A stretch of 47,308 nucleotides of DNA from Psychrobacter sp. UBA5136 (GCF_002414005.1 NZ_DHYG01000033.1:1-47308); one strand, 5' to 3'. Positions 1-8,660 are shown, counted from the first letter of the stretch. Numbers and translations: made by a program. Notes: generated by a model not told the origin, from the letters alone.

Positions 1-46
1 TACTACGCTCCCATTGGTCATCACGTAGGGCATGTTGTCTTGTCAT
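1..46 (-). CDS. IS5-type transposase, N-terminal fragment cut by window edge
   Basis: Reading leftward from an ATG at 46, fifteen codons give MTRQHALRDDQWERS before the window ends. The pattern of a short basic start followed by L-x-D-x-Q-W-E is typical of the first residues of IS5/IS427-group DDE transposases. A GGAG Shine-Dalgarno sequence lies at 57-60, ten bases upstream. What is seen is only the N-terminus and its ribosome site; the family is inferred from the motif. The element's terminal inverted repeat should lie somewhere in 60-110 but cannot be delimited without its other end. Intactness cannot be judged. Confidence 0.6.
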   Translation of the reverse strand, partial: MTRQHALRDDQWERS

Positions 47-128
47 AATAGTTGAGCTCCGTTTGCTATCTATAGAATTAGTATCGCTTATTTTACCATA
101 TCTCTGCTAATTGATGACACGCCCTAAA

Positions 129-1073
129 ATGATCGTCAAGCAAAAGCTAAGCCCCATCAAACTGCTTTTTACCTTGCGCGGCTCTATCTTGCCAAAAGTG
201 TATCCGCAAATTTTGCTGATTAGCCTCATTAGCGCCTTTATCACCACCATTCAGCACGGATTTCCAAACTCGTTTTCTTCTTATAGCGTTGCGCCGTTTA
301 CCTTGCTTGGGATTGCGCTGTCGTTATTTTTAGGCTTTCGTAACAATGCCAGTTATCAGCGTTGGTGGGAGGCGCGAGGGTTGTGGGGCCAGCTGGTTTA
401 TGACACGCGCAGCTTTACTCGCCAAGTGCTGTCTTATGTAGATGAGGCCAGTGATAGTGACAGTGACAGTGATAAGGCGCGAGATACTCAGCGCCGTATG
501 ATTTATCTGAGCATCGCTTTTACCCATGCTTTGCGCCATCGACTTCGTGATAGCGAGCCTTGGCAAGATATTGAGCGTTTTGTGACACCCATCCATCATG
601 CTAGCATGAGGCGGACGCAAAATTTGCCTGATTTTTTGCTGCGTCTGCTGGGCACGGAGCTTGGCTATTGTCGGCAGCAGCGCTTAACGTCGGATCATAT
701 GCTGCAAAACATGGACGAGCGCCTAAACTCGATGACGGTGGTTTTGTCCGCTTGTGAACGTATTCATAACACACCGTTGCCATTTGCTTATACCTTGTTG
801 GTGCATCGCACGACCTATCTGTATTGCTTTATGCTGCCTTTTGGTTTGGTCTCTTCTTTAGGCTGGGTAACGCCCTTGATTTGTGGGGTAATCGCCTATA
901 CCTTTTTTGGTTTAGATGCACTCAGTGAAGAGCTAGAAGAACCGTTTGGTTTGGCGGCCAATCAATTGCCGTTGACGGCTTTATCACGTACTATTGAAAT
1001 TAATTTACTGGAAGCCTTAGGTGAAACTGAGCTGCCATCTAATGTCACTGCTAAAAATGGCTATTTGCAATAA
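129..1073 (+). CDS. Bestrophin-family anion channel (YneE/UPF0187-like)
   Basis: Predicted inner-membrane protein of the bestrophin-like RFP-TM family, pentameric ion channels whose bacterial members have an uncertain physiological role. Hallmarks are the segment FLGFRNNASYQRWWEAR near residues 70-85 and the late GLDALSEELEEPFG motif that corresponds to the neck/aperture region; both are seen. Hydrophobic stretches lie near residues 25-45, 55-70 and 215-270. The ATG at 129 is preferred because MIVKQKL... lines up end-to-end with my recollection of E. coli YneE; in-frame ATG 114 and TTG 111 are alternatives, and none has a good ribosome site. A short Ser/Asp run, encoded by GACAGT-like repeats at 453-472, lies in a cytoplasmic loop. 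The partial IS5-type transposase lies immediately upstream and may have displaced the native promoter. Confidence 0.85.
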   Translation: MIVKQKLSPIKLLFTLRGSILPKVYPQILLISLISAFITTIQHGFPNSFSSYSVAPFTLLGIALSLFLGFRNNASYQRWWEARGLWGQLVYDTRSFTRQVLSYVDEASDSDSDSDKARDTQRRMIYLSIAFTHALRHRLRDSEPWQDIERFVTPIHHASMRRTQNLPDFLLRLLGTELGYCRQQRLTSDHMLQNMDERLNSMTVVLSACERIHNTPLPFAYTLLVHRTTYLYCFMLPFGLVSSLGWVTPLICGVIAYTFFGLDALSEELEEPFGLAANQLPLTALSRTIEINLLEALGETELPSNVTAKNGYLQ

Positions 1074-1116
1074 ATGCTCACTCTTGTCTTTATCTAATAG
1101 GAAAAACACCTTTTAT

Positions 1117-1962
1117 ATGCCAACCTCAGCATCTGAAAAAATATCTGCAAAAAACTTGGCAAACAATCTATTAACCGCACCCATTAATGAGAATGATTTG
1201 AATAAAATAAACAACGAAATAAACAAAGAAGCCGCCGCCTTTATAAGCTTGCCACCCAGTATCCAAAATGCTTTAAAGCAAAACAATAGAATCGTATTTA
1301 TTGCTAATAACCCTACTGTTAGCACCGATCAGTTGGCGCAATTATTGCGCCCTGATGATGTTTTGGTGTTGTTTAACCATTTTATACACGCTGATTTTTT
1401 TGCCAACCATCCGTTAGCCAGCACCTTGCCAAAATTGTTGTTTTTTCGCCAGATTGGGGACAGTAAACTGCATTTTGGCTTACCGCCAAGAAGTAACAAT
1501 GTGGCCGTGATGAAGCGAATGGCAAAAGCGGCGCCATTAGGCATCCTACTTAGTAATCAGCCTTATCAATTTCCCACGCCAAGTGATGATCCCAGTCCTG
1601 ATGATGATCCGATTACTGACGAGCGCACACTGACGATACCGCCGGCCGTGCAAGTATTATTGCAGGATGAGAGGTATCACAGCGTGTTGTCGGAGTGCCA
1701 TCCGGTCGTGGAAGATTATCCTTACTTTAGCGATATTCACTCTTCAGCGCCTTCGTCAGGGTTTTTGATGTATCGCTTGCTCCTAGCGGCTCGAGAGCAT
1801 GTACAGTTGATGCAAAAAGCCCCGCTGCCGCTGCAATTATTGATGATTGGTTTTAATGATAACGATAAAGTCTCGCATTTTTGGCACGGTCATAACTGGG
1901 CGTTTGAGCGTCGCGAAATGAGTGCGCCGCCTGCGGAGGTGGAAATCATACGGCAGTATTAG
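1117..1962 (+). CDS. Unrecognised protein, possibly glycosyltransferase-like
   Basis: A 281-residue soluble protein with no signal peptide or membrane segment that I can see. I do not recognise the family with certainty. A Rossmann-like start (RIVFIANNPTVS, about residues 55-66), the phrase LVLFNH, a central PSSGFLMYRLLLAARE (about 213-228) and a late HGHNWAFERRE recall the layout of GT29-like or capsule-related sialyltransferase-type proteins. That is only a pattern impression, not evidence of activity. The reading frame stays open upstream to 1021, inside the bestrophin gene; ATG 1117 is chosen because it avoids that overlap and an AGGA lies 14 bases before it. It converges on the glycosyltransferase operon, which makes a glycan role plausible. 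Confidence 0.6.
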   Translation: MPTSASEKISAKNLANNLLTAPINENDLNKINNEINKEAAAFISLPPSIQNALKQNNRIVFIANNPTVSTDQLAQLLRPDDVLVLFNHFIHADFFANHPLASTLPKLLFFRQIGDSKLHFGLPPRSNNVAVMKRMAKAAPLGILLSNQPYQFPTPSDDPSPDDDPITDERTLTIPPAVQVLLQDERYHSVLSECHPVVEDYPYFSDIHSSAPSSGFLMYRLLLAAREHVQLMQKAPLPLQLLMIGFNDNDKVSHFWHGHNWAFERREMSAPPAEVEIIRQY

Positions 1963-2026
1963 GCAAGGAAAGGTTTTTAATTTAAACGACTATAATTTAA
2001 ATAACTATAGATTAAATGCCTGCTAT

Positions 2027-3025
2027 TCAAACATAAGCCGCATCGGGATAGTGTGCACGCGCTATCTCATCTCTACTGGGCCTGCGCAATAGGGTAATCG
2101 GGGTTGATTGCTCGTCCGCCCAATCGATCAATTCCATGTCAGAAAATTCTTTAAGCCAGCCTCCCATCGGCCAGCATTGCCATTTTTTATAAAAGTGATT
2201 GGCATTGATGATGATGCTTTCTAAATGATTCAGAGGCGGCCGATAAACGGCGTGTTGTTGATGATAAATGAGGTCGGCAGTGAGGTAAAAATCTATGGCT
2301 AACTTACGCGCCGTAAAAGCAAAATCGGTATCTTCTGCGCCATAACCTGTGTATTGCGTATCAAATCCATTTATACGCTCAAACTGCTGCCGCTTAATCG
2401 CAAAGCATAAACTCCAAAATGCGCCGTAATCATCTGTCTGTTTAATAGCCGTATGCGTCGTATTAGTAGCAGTGCAATCCACCTCATCGAAGTTATCACG
2501 GTAAGGGTTATAAACAGATAAACGGTTCAGATAAGCGGTAGATAGCGCGCCCCTTTGTAATTCTTGGCTTTCTTTGGCTGTCAAAGGTCGCGTCAGATAG
2601 CGCGGTTGCCCCATGATTAAGGCGTTTGGGTACTGTGCCAATTTTGCGCTTAATTGCTCAATAAAGGTCGGCGCTACGATGCAATCAACGTCCAAAAATA
2701 TCAGCGTGTCATGTGTGGCATGGGCGGCGCCAATATTGCGATTATGGCCAATATCAAATTTGATTTCGCTTGATTTATCAGTTTTTTTATTAACTGCTGC
2801 ATTGGCGGTCGTAGGAAGCTTTACAATATTTAAAGCGAATTCAGCCAGACGCTTAGGGTCAGCGTCATCGTTAACAATAATAACTTCATCGGGTTTGACG
2901 CTGCCATGCATTAGGCTACTTAGTAAATTATAAAGATGATGGTTGCGCCCGTAACAAGTCGTGATAACGGTTATCGGTACGAGATCGGATACCGCGCTAA
3001 AATTGGTGATGGGTTTTGTGGTCAT
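2027..3025 (-). CDS. Glycosyltransferase family 2 with galactosyltransferase-like C-terminus
   Basis: A 332-residue soluble GT-A enzyme, expected to transfer a sugar from a nucleotide-sugar donor to a glycan or lipid acceptor in the cytoplasm. The N-terminus has VITVITTCYGR and the VNDDAD nucleotide-binding strand (about 51-56). The metal-binding DxD is DVD at 112-114, in FLDVDCIV. The motif GYGAEDTDF near 228-235 is characteristic of the Glyco_transf_7C domain, which carries the catalytic acidic residues. It is the last gene of the minus-strand operon that begins at 7559, with an 85-base gap after the preceding gene. Donor and acceptor cannot be read from sequence. Confidence 0.85.
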   Translation of the reverse strand: MTTKPITNFSAVSDLVPITVITTCYGRNHHLYNLLSSLMHGSVKPDEVIIVNDDADPKRLAEFALNIVKLPTTANAAVNKKTDKSSEIKFDIGHNRNIGAAHATHDTLIFLDVDCIVAPTFIEQLSAKLAQYPNALIMGQPRYLTRPLTAKESQELQRGALSTAYLNRLSVYNPYRDNFDEVDCTATNTTHTAIKQTDDYGAFWSLCFAIKRQQFERINGFDTQYTGYGAEDTDFAFTARKLAIDFYLTADLIYHQQHAVYRPPLNHLESIIINANHFYKKWQCWPMGGWLKEFSDMELIDWADEQSTPITLLRRPSRDEIARAHYPDAAYV

Positions 3026-3110
3026 GTCTTGTCGTTGCCTATTATTTTATTGCATTATTTTTATGTTTTACTGAGGTTATTGCTGCGGCCGTTTGTCATA
3101 AAGTCACGCT

Positions 3111-4376
3111 CTAGCTTGCAGGTTTTAATTCAAGCCGCGGCAATAACCAGTTTTCAAACCAAGTTTTAGTAGTCGGGTACTGGGTCATGCTAAGCATAAA
3201 CGCTTGCGCGGCAGGCGTGCCGTCCTGATTAAGCACTGTGCTATCTGTGCTATCAGACTTTGATACTAGATTGGCTGGCGCGGATTGATTGACAGGTTGA
3301 TTGACAGGTTGATTAGCAGATTGACTGACAAATAACCCATCCGGCTTCGTTTTGGCATCCTCGCTCATTACGGTTTTAAATTGCTGCCAGCTGAATGCAC
3401 GTCCCTCATGGATTAATGCTTGCGCCATGACTTCTTGTTCTTGATGAGGACGCTCATCAGGTAGAACTACCAGCGGCGTGGCATAATCATAGGCTTGGGC
3501 AACGGCGTTTAAACCGCACGCCATCAGCAGATAATCGCTATGCTCGATAAATGGCGTTACATCACTTACTTGAGTTGCAATATCGACATAAGACCGCTTC
3601 TCATCGTCGATAGGGCCGAGCGATATGATAAGGGCATTTGGCAAAAGGCGCCGCAATTCAGGCAGCTTTGCATCAATGGCTTTATGACCGCCGTAGCCTT
3701 TTATCACTGTAATAATAGAGGGCGCATTTTTGTTTTTATCTTCTGTTATCAAAGAGAGCGCTTGTTTGTCAGTGGTAAGCGCCTTTAATTCTTTTATAAA
3801 ATCAGGGTAGGTTTGCTGTGTTCGTTGCTCAGTGCTAATAAAATCAAGGCATAGCGTTTTTTTACTTACCCACTCAGGCGTCATCGCGGATTCTAATGGG
3901 CGAGGATAGGGCGCTAATAAAGCAAGCGCGCCAGCAAAAGCATTCAGATGCGGAGCATCATCACGAACACCAGGAAGCCTAACATAAAGATACGGAATAC
4001 TTGCTGCTCGGCATAGCATGGCAACTTCAACGCTCACATCGATAATCATTACATCAATCTGACGCTGATAAATCGTATCGAGTATTTGGTGGCTGCGCTT
4101 TTGGATATCGCTGTTACCAACTGGCGAATAATGCAGGCTGGCTGGTTGCCAGTATTCTCCTGCTCGGCCCACAAGTACATCCTCTGCACGCTCATCCTCT
4201 GCATACAGCCGTACAATTTGTTTTTCATCTATAGAGGTAAAAGTATAGGTATCTGGGGTTAGGCTGGTAAATACTGTTAATTGTTTTCTTGCTTCAGTGG
4301 GTAAGAGGGCAGCAAGCTTATCGATTTGGCGACAATGTCCTGAGCCGTGATGATGGGCGTAATAACCAAGTCGCAT
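3111..4376 (-). CDS. MurG/GT28-like glycosyltransferase
   Basis: A 421-residue GT-B-fold protein. Its start MRLGYYAHHHGSGHCRQ carries the GSGH loop (11-14) found in MurG/GT28-type enzymes. The C-terminal half has the donor-binding region: ITVIKGYGG, a SDYLLMACGLNAVAQAYDYATP stretch and PLVVLPDERPHQEQEV, which resemble the UDP-sugar site of GT28. Its ATG overlaps the TAA of the upstream GT4 gene by one base (TAATG), so translation is probably coupled. A low-complexity linker near residues 349-365 (repeated Asn-Gln-Pro-Val) is encoded by a 12-bp tandem repeat. The chemistry is GT28-like by motif; the substrate is unknown. Confidence 0.8.
   Translation of the reverse strand: MRLGYYAHHHGSGHCRQIDKLAALLPTEARKQLTVFTSLTPDTYTFTSIDEKQIVRLYAEDERAEDVLVGRAGEYWQPASLHYSPVGNSDIQKRSHQILDTIYQRQIDVMIIDVSVEVAMLCRAASIPYLYVRLPGVRDDAPHLNAFAGALALLAPYPRPLESAMTPEWVSKKTLCLDFISTEQRTQQTYPDFIKELKALTTDKQALSLITEDKNKNAPSIITVIKGYGGHKAIDAKLPELRRLLPNALIISLGPIDDEKRSYVDIATQVSDVTPFIEHSDYLLMACGLNAVAQAYDYATPLVVLPDERPHQEQEVMAQALIHEGRAFSWQQFKTVMSEDAKTKPDGLFVSQSANQPVNQPVNQSAPANLVSKSDSTDSTVLNQDGTPAAQAFMLSMTQYPTTKTWFENWLLPRLELKPAS
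3285..3330. repeat. 12-bp minisatellite inside the GT28-like gene
   Basis: The unit TTGATTGACAGG occurs twice in tandem, followed by two degenerate copies (TTGATTAGCAGA and TTGACTGACAAA). The period is a multiple of three, so changes in copy number would lengthen or shorten the linker without breaking the frame. Confidence 0.75.
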
Positions 4377-5758
4377 TATCCTTGCTCCACAAGATTTAAT
4401 GAATGAGTGAACGGCTTTAGCTTATTATCCTCACCATTATCACGCTTAAATAAATTTAACGCCGCTCGCGCATCTGCTAGAGTATCAGACTCTATTTCCT
4501 GCTGAATTTTCTGCTGCTCGTTTTCTGCTACGGCTTCTTTATACAGGGCTAGATAGCCTTCTACCATCGATGCGACGGAACAAAACTGTAAGGCGCGTTC
4601 TCGGCAGGCCTGACGTGATAGGTTTTTAATTTTAGCAAAACCTTTTATAAAGGCTTCTTTGTCTTCCTTGGCAACGATAACCCCGGTGTTTGGCGTAACA
4701 ATCTCAGCACTAGCACCCACATCAAAACCAATGACCGGCGTGCCGCACGCCAAGCTCTCAGCCAATGTCAATCCATAAGGCTCATCCCATGTGCTGGTAA
4801 ATAGCATGGCGGTCGCTTGGCAAAGGTAGCGATTTATCTCGTCCTTGGTCACGTGACCAACATAATCAAACAGTTTTTGTGCGCCATTTTCACCATCTTT
4901 AGCCAACAAAGGCGCTATTTGTTGCTCAAAATACGCCTCATTACTTTTAGGACCAGCGATAATAAGTTTTTTTCCCGCTTCCATACAATACTGCATGGCC
5001 AAATGCGTGCCTTTTTCAGGACAAATACGCCCGTACCAAAAATACACCTCGCCATGCTCACGAGTAAAATTATCTATGGTTTCAGTATTTGCGGTAAAGG
5101 ATTTTACATCGATGCCGTTATAAACCACTTGTGACGGCACAAACTCAGAAAATAGCTGCTGTTGGTGCTTGCTAATGGCGGTAAATTGCGTAGTGGTGCC
5201 GTGGCGTAAGGTCAACAGCGCCAAACGCAGTTGAGGAAAAATAGGCGTATGAAAGGTGGTAAAAAATCGGGCGCCAAAGGTTTGACCTGTCATCATTGGG
5301 GCATGGTGCAAGCTGTGATTGTGCACGATGTCAATCTCACCGCGCGCATCCCGCTCAATAATATCGCGCAGTACACCTTGATAGACCAAATACTGGTACA
5401 TCTCCTTGCGGCTCATCTCTAAGGACTCATGCTCATTAGGATAGGCGATCGCCTCAAATTCCTCTGGTGTTAGCATTGGTATCAAATGAGCTTGCGTTTG
5501 ACTGTCTTTGTGCGCATAAAGCAGCACCTCATGACCTTGGGCAACAAGCTCGTCACATATAAGCTGAGTAATCATCTCAAGCCCGCCCGCAAAGGGCTGA
5601 GCAATAGGGTATAAGCAGTGGGCGATGATCGCGATGCGCAGTGGTTTATCGGCTATTGGGGCAGGGTGAGTGTCATTAGTGTGAATAGAATCCACAAGAT
5701 CAATAGGGTTAGCGAAAGACGAAAACCCAGGGAAGGACTTTGCACTAGCAAAAGACAT
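4376..5758 (-). CDS. Glycosyltransferase family 4
   Basis: A 460-residue GT-B retaining glycosyltransferase. The first Rossmann domain starts at about residue 42 (RIAIIAHCLYP) with the acceptor-side GGLEMITQL near 58-66. The second domain opens with FWYGRICPEKGTHLA near 240, the classical donor-binding turn of GT4. It continues with EPYGLTLAESLACGTPVIG near 324-342, containing the E-x7-E catalytic signature. A GAGG Shine-Dalgarno sits five bases before the ATG at 5758. It lies second in the operon, 178 bases after the membrane GT2 gene, and overlaps the next gene by one base. GT4 enzymes commonly build lipopolysaccharide, exopolysaccharide or glycolipid; which applies here is not visible. Confidence 0.88.
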   Translation of the reverse strand: MSFASAKSFPGFSSFANPIDLVDSIHTNDTHPAPIADKPLRIAIIAHCLYPIAQPFAGGLEMITQLICDELVAQGHEVLLYAHKDSQTQAHLIPMLTPEEFEAIAYPNEHESLEMSRKEMYQYLVYQGVLRDIIERDARGEIDIVHNHSLHHAPMMTGQTFGARFFTTFHTPIFPQLRLALLTLRHGTTTQFTAISKHQQQLFSEFVPSQVVYNGIDVKSFTANTETIDNFTREHGEVYFWYGRICPEKGTHLAMQYCMEAGKKLIIAGPKSNEAYFEQQIAPLLAKDGENGAQKLFDYVGHVTKDEINRYLCQATAMLFTSTWDEPYGLTLAESLACGTPVIGFDVGASAEIVTPNTGVIVAKEDKEAFIKGFAKIKNLSRQACRERALQFCSVASMVEGYLALYKEAVAENEQQKIQQEIESDTLADARAALNLFKRDNGEDNKLKPFTHSLNLVEQG

Positions 5759-5936
5759 AGAAACCTCAAAGTTAAACTGACGAATATTTTAAATTGGCAA
5801 AAATAAATTTCTTTATAAAAATAAATGACTAGAACGCTCTAAAGCGGTTTCTCCATAGTGGATTACCGCTTTTAAGCATTCAGTGTTTTAAGCGCTTTTA
5901 AGTTAATAACCAGAAATGCGTTATTAAATAAAACAA

Positions 5937-7559
5937 TTAAGAGTTAATAATTTTTTTATCTTCAAATACGATATCGATTTTTGGCTCAAGCGGCGTGAGC
6001 GGCTTGGCTTGCTTGCGCGAAATCGCAACCGTAGGCTTAGACTTAATGCTAATACTGGTAGGCTTTTGTTCTGTTACCGTAAAGTTATCAAATGCCACTT
6101 TTGCTGCGCCGATTTTTAGCGCACAAACCGTCAAAGCACAGACAAATAATAGCGGAGAATAGAGAGGAGAAAATGGCGCTACAACAAAAGCAGTAAGGAT
6201 ATTGAGCAGTAAAAGCAGCTTGGGTAATGCCACCATATTTGCCTGGCGTAACGAGCTATGGGTACGAATGTATTCTTGCTTTGGCGTACAGACAAAGGGT
6301 TTTTCGCTACCCCATAAAACAGGCAACCAAGATAATGCCCCAAGCTCCCAAAAGTTCAGGTGCATCAACCATGCTCTTATGCGCATCTTCATACTTGGCT
6401 GATGGTCTTTATTGACCTGTTTATTCAACGGCGCTTGATCCTGTGAGTATGCCCACAGCCGTCTGATGACAAAAACAGCATAGCTGGCATATACCAAGTA
6501 TAAAGGCGCAAGTAAGGATATATCAGGCATAGCGCCTGAGAATTGAGCACTCAAGAGCGCATAGCTAAGGATGAACAATGTCGCTGTCTGCAAAAAAATA
6601 AAGAAGCCAGTAAAGTTTATCCAAGCGCTCAGCTGCGATAGATGCGCACGTGCATAGGCTAGGCGCTCAGCGATACTTTTTACTTTTGGGCTATTCTTTT
6701 TTAAGCTATTCTTAGCGCGTTGATGCGCGGCAATAACTGGGCTTGCTACTTGCGGCATATCCACTTGCTGCGTGTTTACAGAATCTTGAGATTTAGTTGG
6801 CAGTGTGAGTGAGAAATAGTCATTTAGCACCTGCATATTGCCATAGATCCAGCGCCGACGTTGGGACATCAAATCATTTAAGCTGTTGGGCAATAAACCC
6901 GTTGCGATGACTTCTGTTATGAAGCGACTGCGAAAACCTCTTTGGTGCATCAATACGCCCATTTGGGCATCTTCGGTAATCGAAGCACCTGACCAACCAC
7001 CCAAACTCAAAAGATCCGAGCGGCGAATCACCGCATAAGTTCCTGTCGATAGCGCACGCTCACGATTAAAAGGGCGGTATAAATGATGATTGAAATAGTG
7101 GTTAAGTTCGCTGTGCGTGTCCACTTGATCGGTATTGCGATAAAATTGCGGGAACTGCAAAAGAGTGTGATCAGGATAACGCTCGATAGCATTGGCAATC
7201 GATTTTCTTGCATGGGGCAGCGCTTGATAATCACTATCAACCACCACAATGTGACTACAGTCTGGGTTCATAAGCCCCAATGCCAAATTTAATGCCCCAG
7301 CCTTAAAACCTTCTACAGCATCAATGTGATAAAAACGTACATTGAGCTTTGGGTCTAAGCTTGCGCAAAACGCTGCCAATGGCTGATACAATGAGGTGTC
7401 CGTATTATTATTATCAATAATAAGTATCTCATCATTGGCATATTTTACCGCCAGCAAAGACTGGATGGTGGCAATCACCAACTCTGGCGGTTCAGACCGT
7501 GTCATTAATTGAAAGCTTAGCGACGCAGGAGCTAAAAGATTTTTCTTATTAATAGTCAT
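5937..7559 (-). CDS. Membrane-bound family 2 glycosyltransferase (cellulose-synthase-like)
   Basis: A 540-residue GT2 enzyme with its catalytic domain at residues 10-240 and several membrane helices from about 310 onward. The D,D,D,QxxRW set typical of processive membrane GT2 enzymes is visible: IIDNNN (48-52), DSD at 108-110, TED at 195-197 and QRRRW at 233-237. Such proteins polymerise or transfer sugars at the inner face of the cytoplasmic membrane and may extrude the product. The C-terminal tail after the last helix is basic and poorly conserved in appearance. It is the first gene of the four-glycosyltransferase operon; AAGGA lies seven bases before the ATG. Whether it is truly processive cannot be told. 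Confidence 0.87.
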   Translation of the reverse strand: MTINKKNLLAPASLSFQLMTRSEPPELVIATIQSLLAVKYANDEILIIDNNNTDTSLYQPLAAFCASLDPKLNVRFYHIDAVEGFKAGALNLALGLMNPDCSHIVVVDSDYQALPHARKSIANAIERYPDHTLLQFPQFYRNTDQVDTHSELNHYFNHHLYRPFNRERALSTGTYAVIRRSDLLSLGGWSGASITEDAQMGVLMHQRGFRSRFITEVIATGLLPNSLNDLMSQRRRWIYGNMQVLNDYFSLTLPTKSQDSVNTQQVDMPQVASPVIAAHQRAKNSLKKNSPKVKSIAERLAYARAHLSQLSAWINFTGFFIFLQTATLFILSYALLSAQFSGAMPDISLLAPLYLVYASYAVFVIRRLWAYSQDQAPLNKQVNKDHQPSMKMRIRAWLMHLNFWELGALSWLPVLWGSEKPFVCTPKQEYIRTHSSLRQANMVALPKLLLLLNILTAFVVAPFSPLYSPLLFVCALTVCALKIGAAKVAFDNFTVTEQKPTSISIKSKPTVAISRKQAKPLTPLEPKIDIVFEDKKIINS

Positions 7560-8186
7560 GGCTTATCCTTAGGCACATACGACAGGCAAAATGTTTATAA
7601 AGAACGTATAAAAAATTGAGGCTATTAATAGTTATAATGTAGTAGTTGTTATTACCTCATCAATTACTCTATAGATAGTAATATAAAACTCCGTAACCTT
7701 TAGACTGTGAAGTGTTGGTAAATATTAAAGAGTGTAAATCTACGTAATTAATTGAGCCAGTTTTATGGGTATCGGTATGCATATCAATGCTTAAACGCAG
7801 TTTGTGTTACAAAACAAAAAAGCTTTTGTTGTAGAAAAAAGAGCGTCAGCCATAACGCGAAAGAGCTGTAGTGAGGAGAGAAGAGAAGAGCGGAAATGAG
7901 TGGAAAATAGAAGTTAGAAGTACGGTTATAAGAGGAAGGGCGTATATTTAAAACATCTACTAAATAAGTAAATTTTGAGATACGCTCAGGTATAAAAACG
8001 ACAAAAGCGCATCAGACAACAAAGGGTAAAAACCCAAAATGTCTAATACGCTCTTATATTTCGTCAATAACTACTGTGTTTTAAACTCTTGTGTTTTAAA
8101 AAACTCTATGTTTAAAACTGCCTTTAGTTCAAACGACTGACTTTTAGATAATAAGTAATCTGACGAGTAGCCGTTTTAACTTTTAA
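7560..8186. other. 627-bp non-coding interval upstream of the glycosyltransferase operon
   Basis: No convincing gene is seen on either strand. The interval must hold the promoter of the leftward glycosyltransferase operon and the terminator of csbD. It contains an AT-rich hairpin with a 7-bp stem and 4-base loop at 7813-7830. A strongly purine-biased tract follows at about 7870-7930 (plus strand, GAGGAGAGAAGAGAAGAG-like). The large hairpin at 8006-8052 is listed separately. Confidence 0.5.
8006..8052 (-). terminator. Probable intrinsic terminator of the csbD-like gene
   Basis: A 13-base arm at 8006-8018 pairs with 8040-8052 (11 identities plus two wobble-type differences), enclosing a second small hairpin GGGT-AAAA-ACCC at 8024-8035. 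Read on the minus strand, the stem is followed by TTTTGTCGTTTTT. It lies 135 bases downstream of the csbD stop codon and well before the glycosyltransferase operon start, so it should separate the two units. Confidence 0.6.
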
Positions 8187-8390
8187 TCAATAGTTATTGC
8201 TTTGACGCCAATCATCCACTTCACGCTGGGCATCTTCCTTACTACGTCCATAACGTTCTTGCACACGGCCAACCAGCTTATCACGGTCGCCTTCGATGTG
8301 GGTGAGGTCATCATCGGTCAAATCTGCCCATTTTTGTTTTACTGAGCCTTTAAGTTGGTTCCAATCACCTTTTAGAGTATGTTCATTCAT
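8187..8390 (-). CDS. CsbD-family stress-response protein
   Basis: A 67-residue hydrophilic protein matching the CsbD family over its whole length. The start is NEHTLKGDWNQLKGSVKQKW, followed by the alternating helix-turn region LTDDDL...IEGDRDKLVGRVQERYG and a tail rich in charged residues. CsbD-like proteins are general-stress proteins (sigma-B controlled in Bacillus, RpoS-linked in some Gram-negatives) of unknown biochemical role. AAGGA sits eight bases before the ATG. It stands alone between the trehalose operon and the glycosyltransferase operon, all on the same strand, consistent with an osmotic or desiccation theme. The upstream region carries two inverted repeats. Confidence 0.9.
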   Translation of the reverse strand: MNEHTLKGDWNQLKGSVKQKWADLTDDDLTHIEGDRDKLVGRVQERYGRSKEDAQREVDDWRQSNNY

Positions 8391-8436
8391 AGTGGTATTC
8401 CTTTTCCGGTTATTAGATTTAATTTATTAAACATTA

Positions 8437-8505
8437 AAACCCATCCATTTGGTTTCTTATACTTCTCATAGATGGGTTTATCAGTTGGTACAAATCCCTA
8501 ACTGA
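8437..8505. repeat. Two inverted repeats upstream of the csbD-like gene
   Basis: A perfect 9-bp inverted repeat (AAACCCATC at 8437-8445, GATGGGTTT at 8471-8479) is followed at once by a second one (TCAGTT at 8481-8486, AACTGA at 8500-8505). They lie 47-115 bases before the csbD-like ATG on the minus strand. They could be 5'-leader structure, a regulator site or the terminator region of the operon ending at 8661. Confidence 0.45.
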
Positions 8506-8660
8506 CAACACCACTGTACGCTTTGAGCCTCTCATTGTCTGTAGAGTGAATGTTTGGAGTGTTACCCAAACCTTAGTGACAGATGAATTATGTTATTGAA
8601 GTATATGTCATGTCATAAGTGCTGCATTTTTTATAAAAGATGCCGCACTTTTGAAGATAT

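Noticed and set aside
453..472. Short GACAGT-like repeat in the bestrophin gene as a phase-variable tract
   Set aside because: Only three or so degenerate units, period six and in frame; it simply encodes a Ser/Asp loop.
1021..1116. Upstream extension of the unrecognised gene into the bestrophin gene
   Set aside because: It overlaps the bestrophin 3' end and encodes a residue run without family character; ATG 1117 is preferred.
1963..2026. Direct repeats ACTATAATTTAAAT / ACTATAGATTAAAT between convergent genes
   Set aside because: Short AT-rich similarity in a 64-base gap; no GC stem for a terminator and likely chance.
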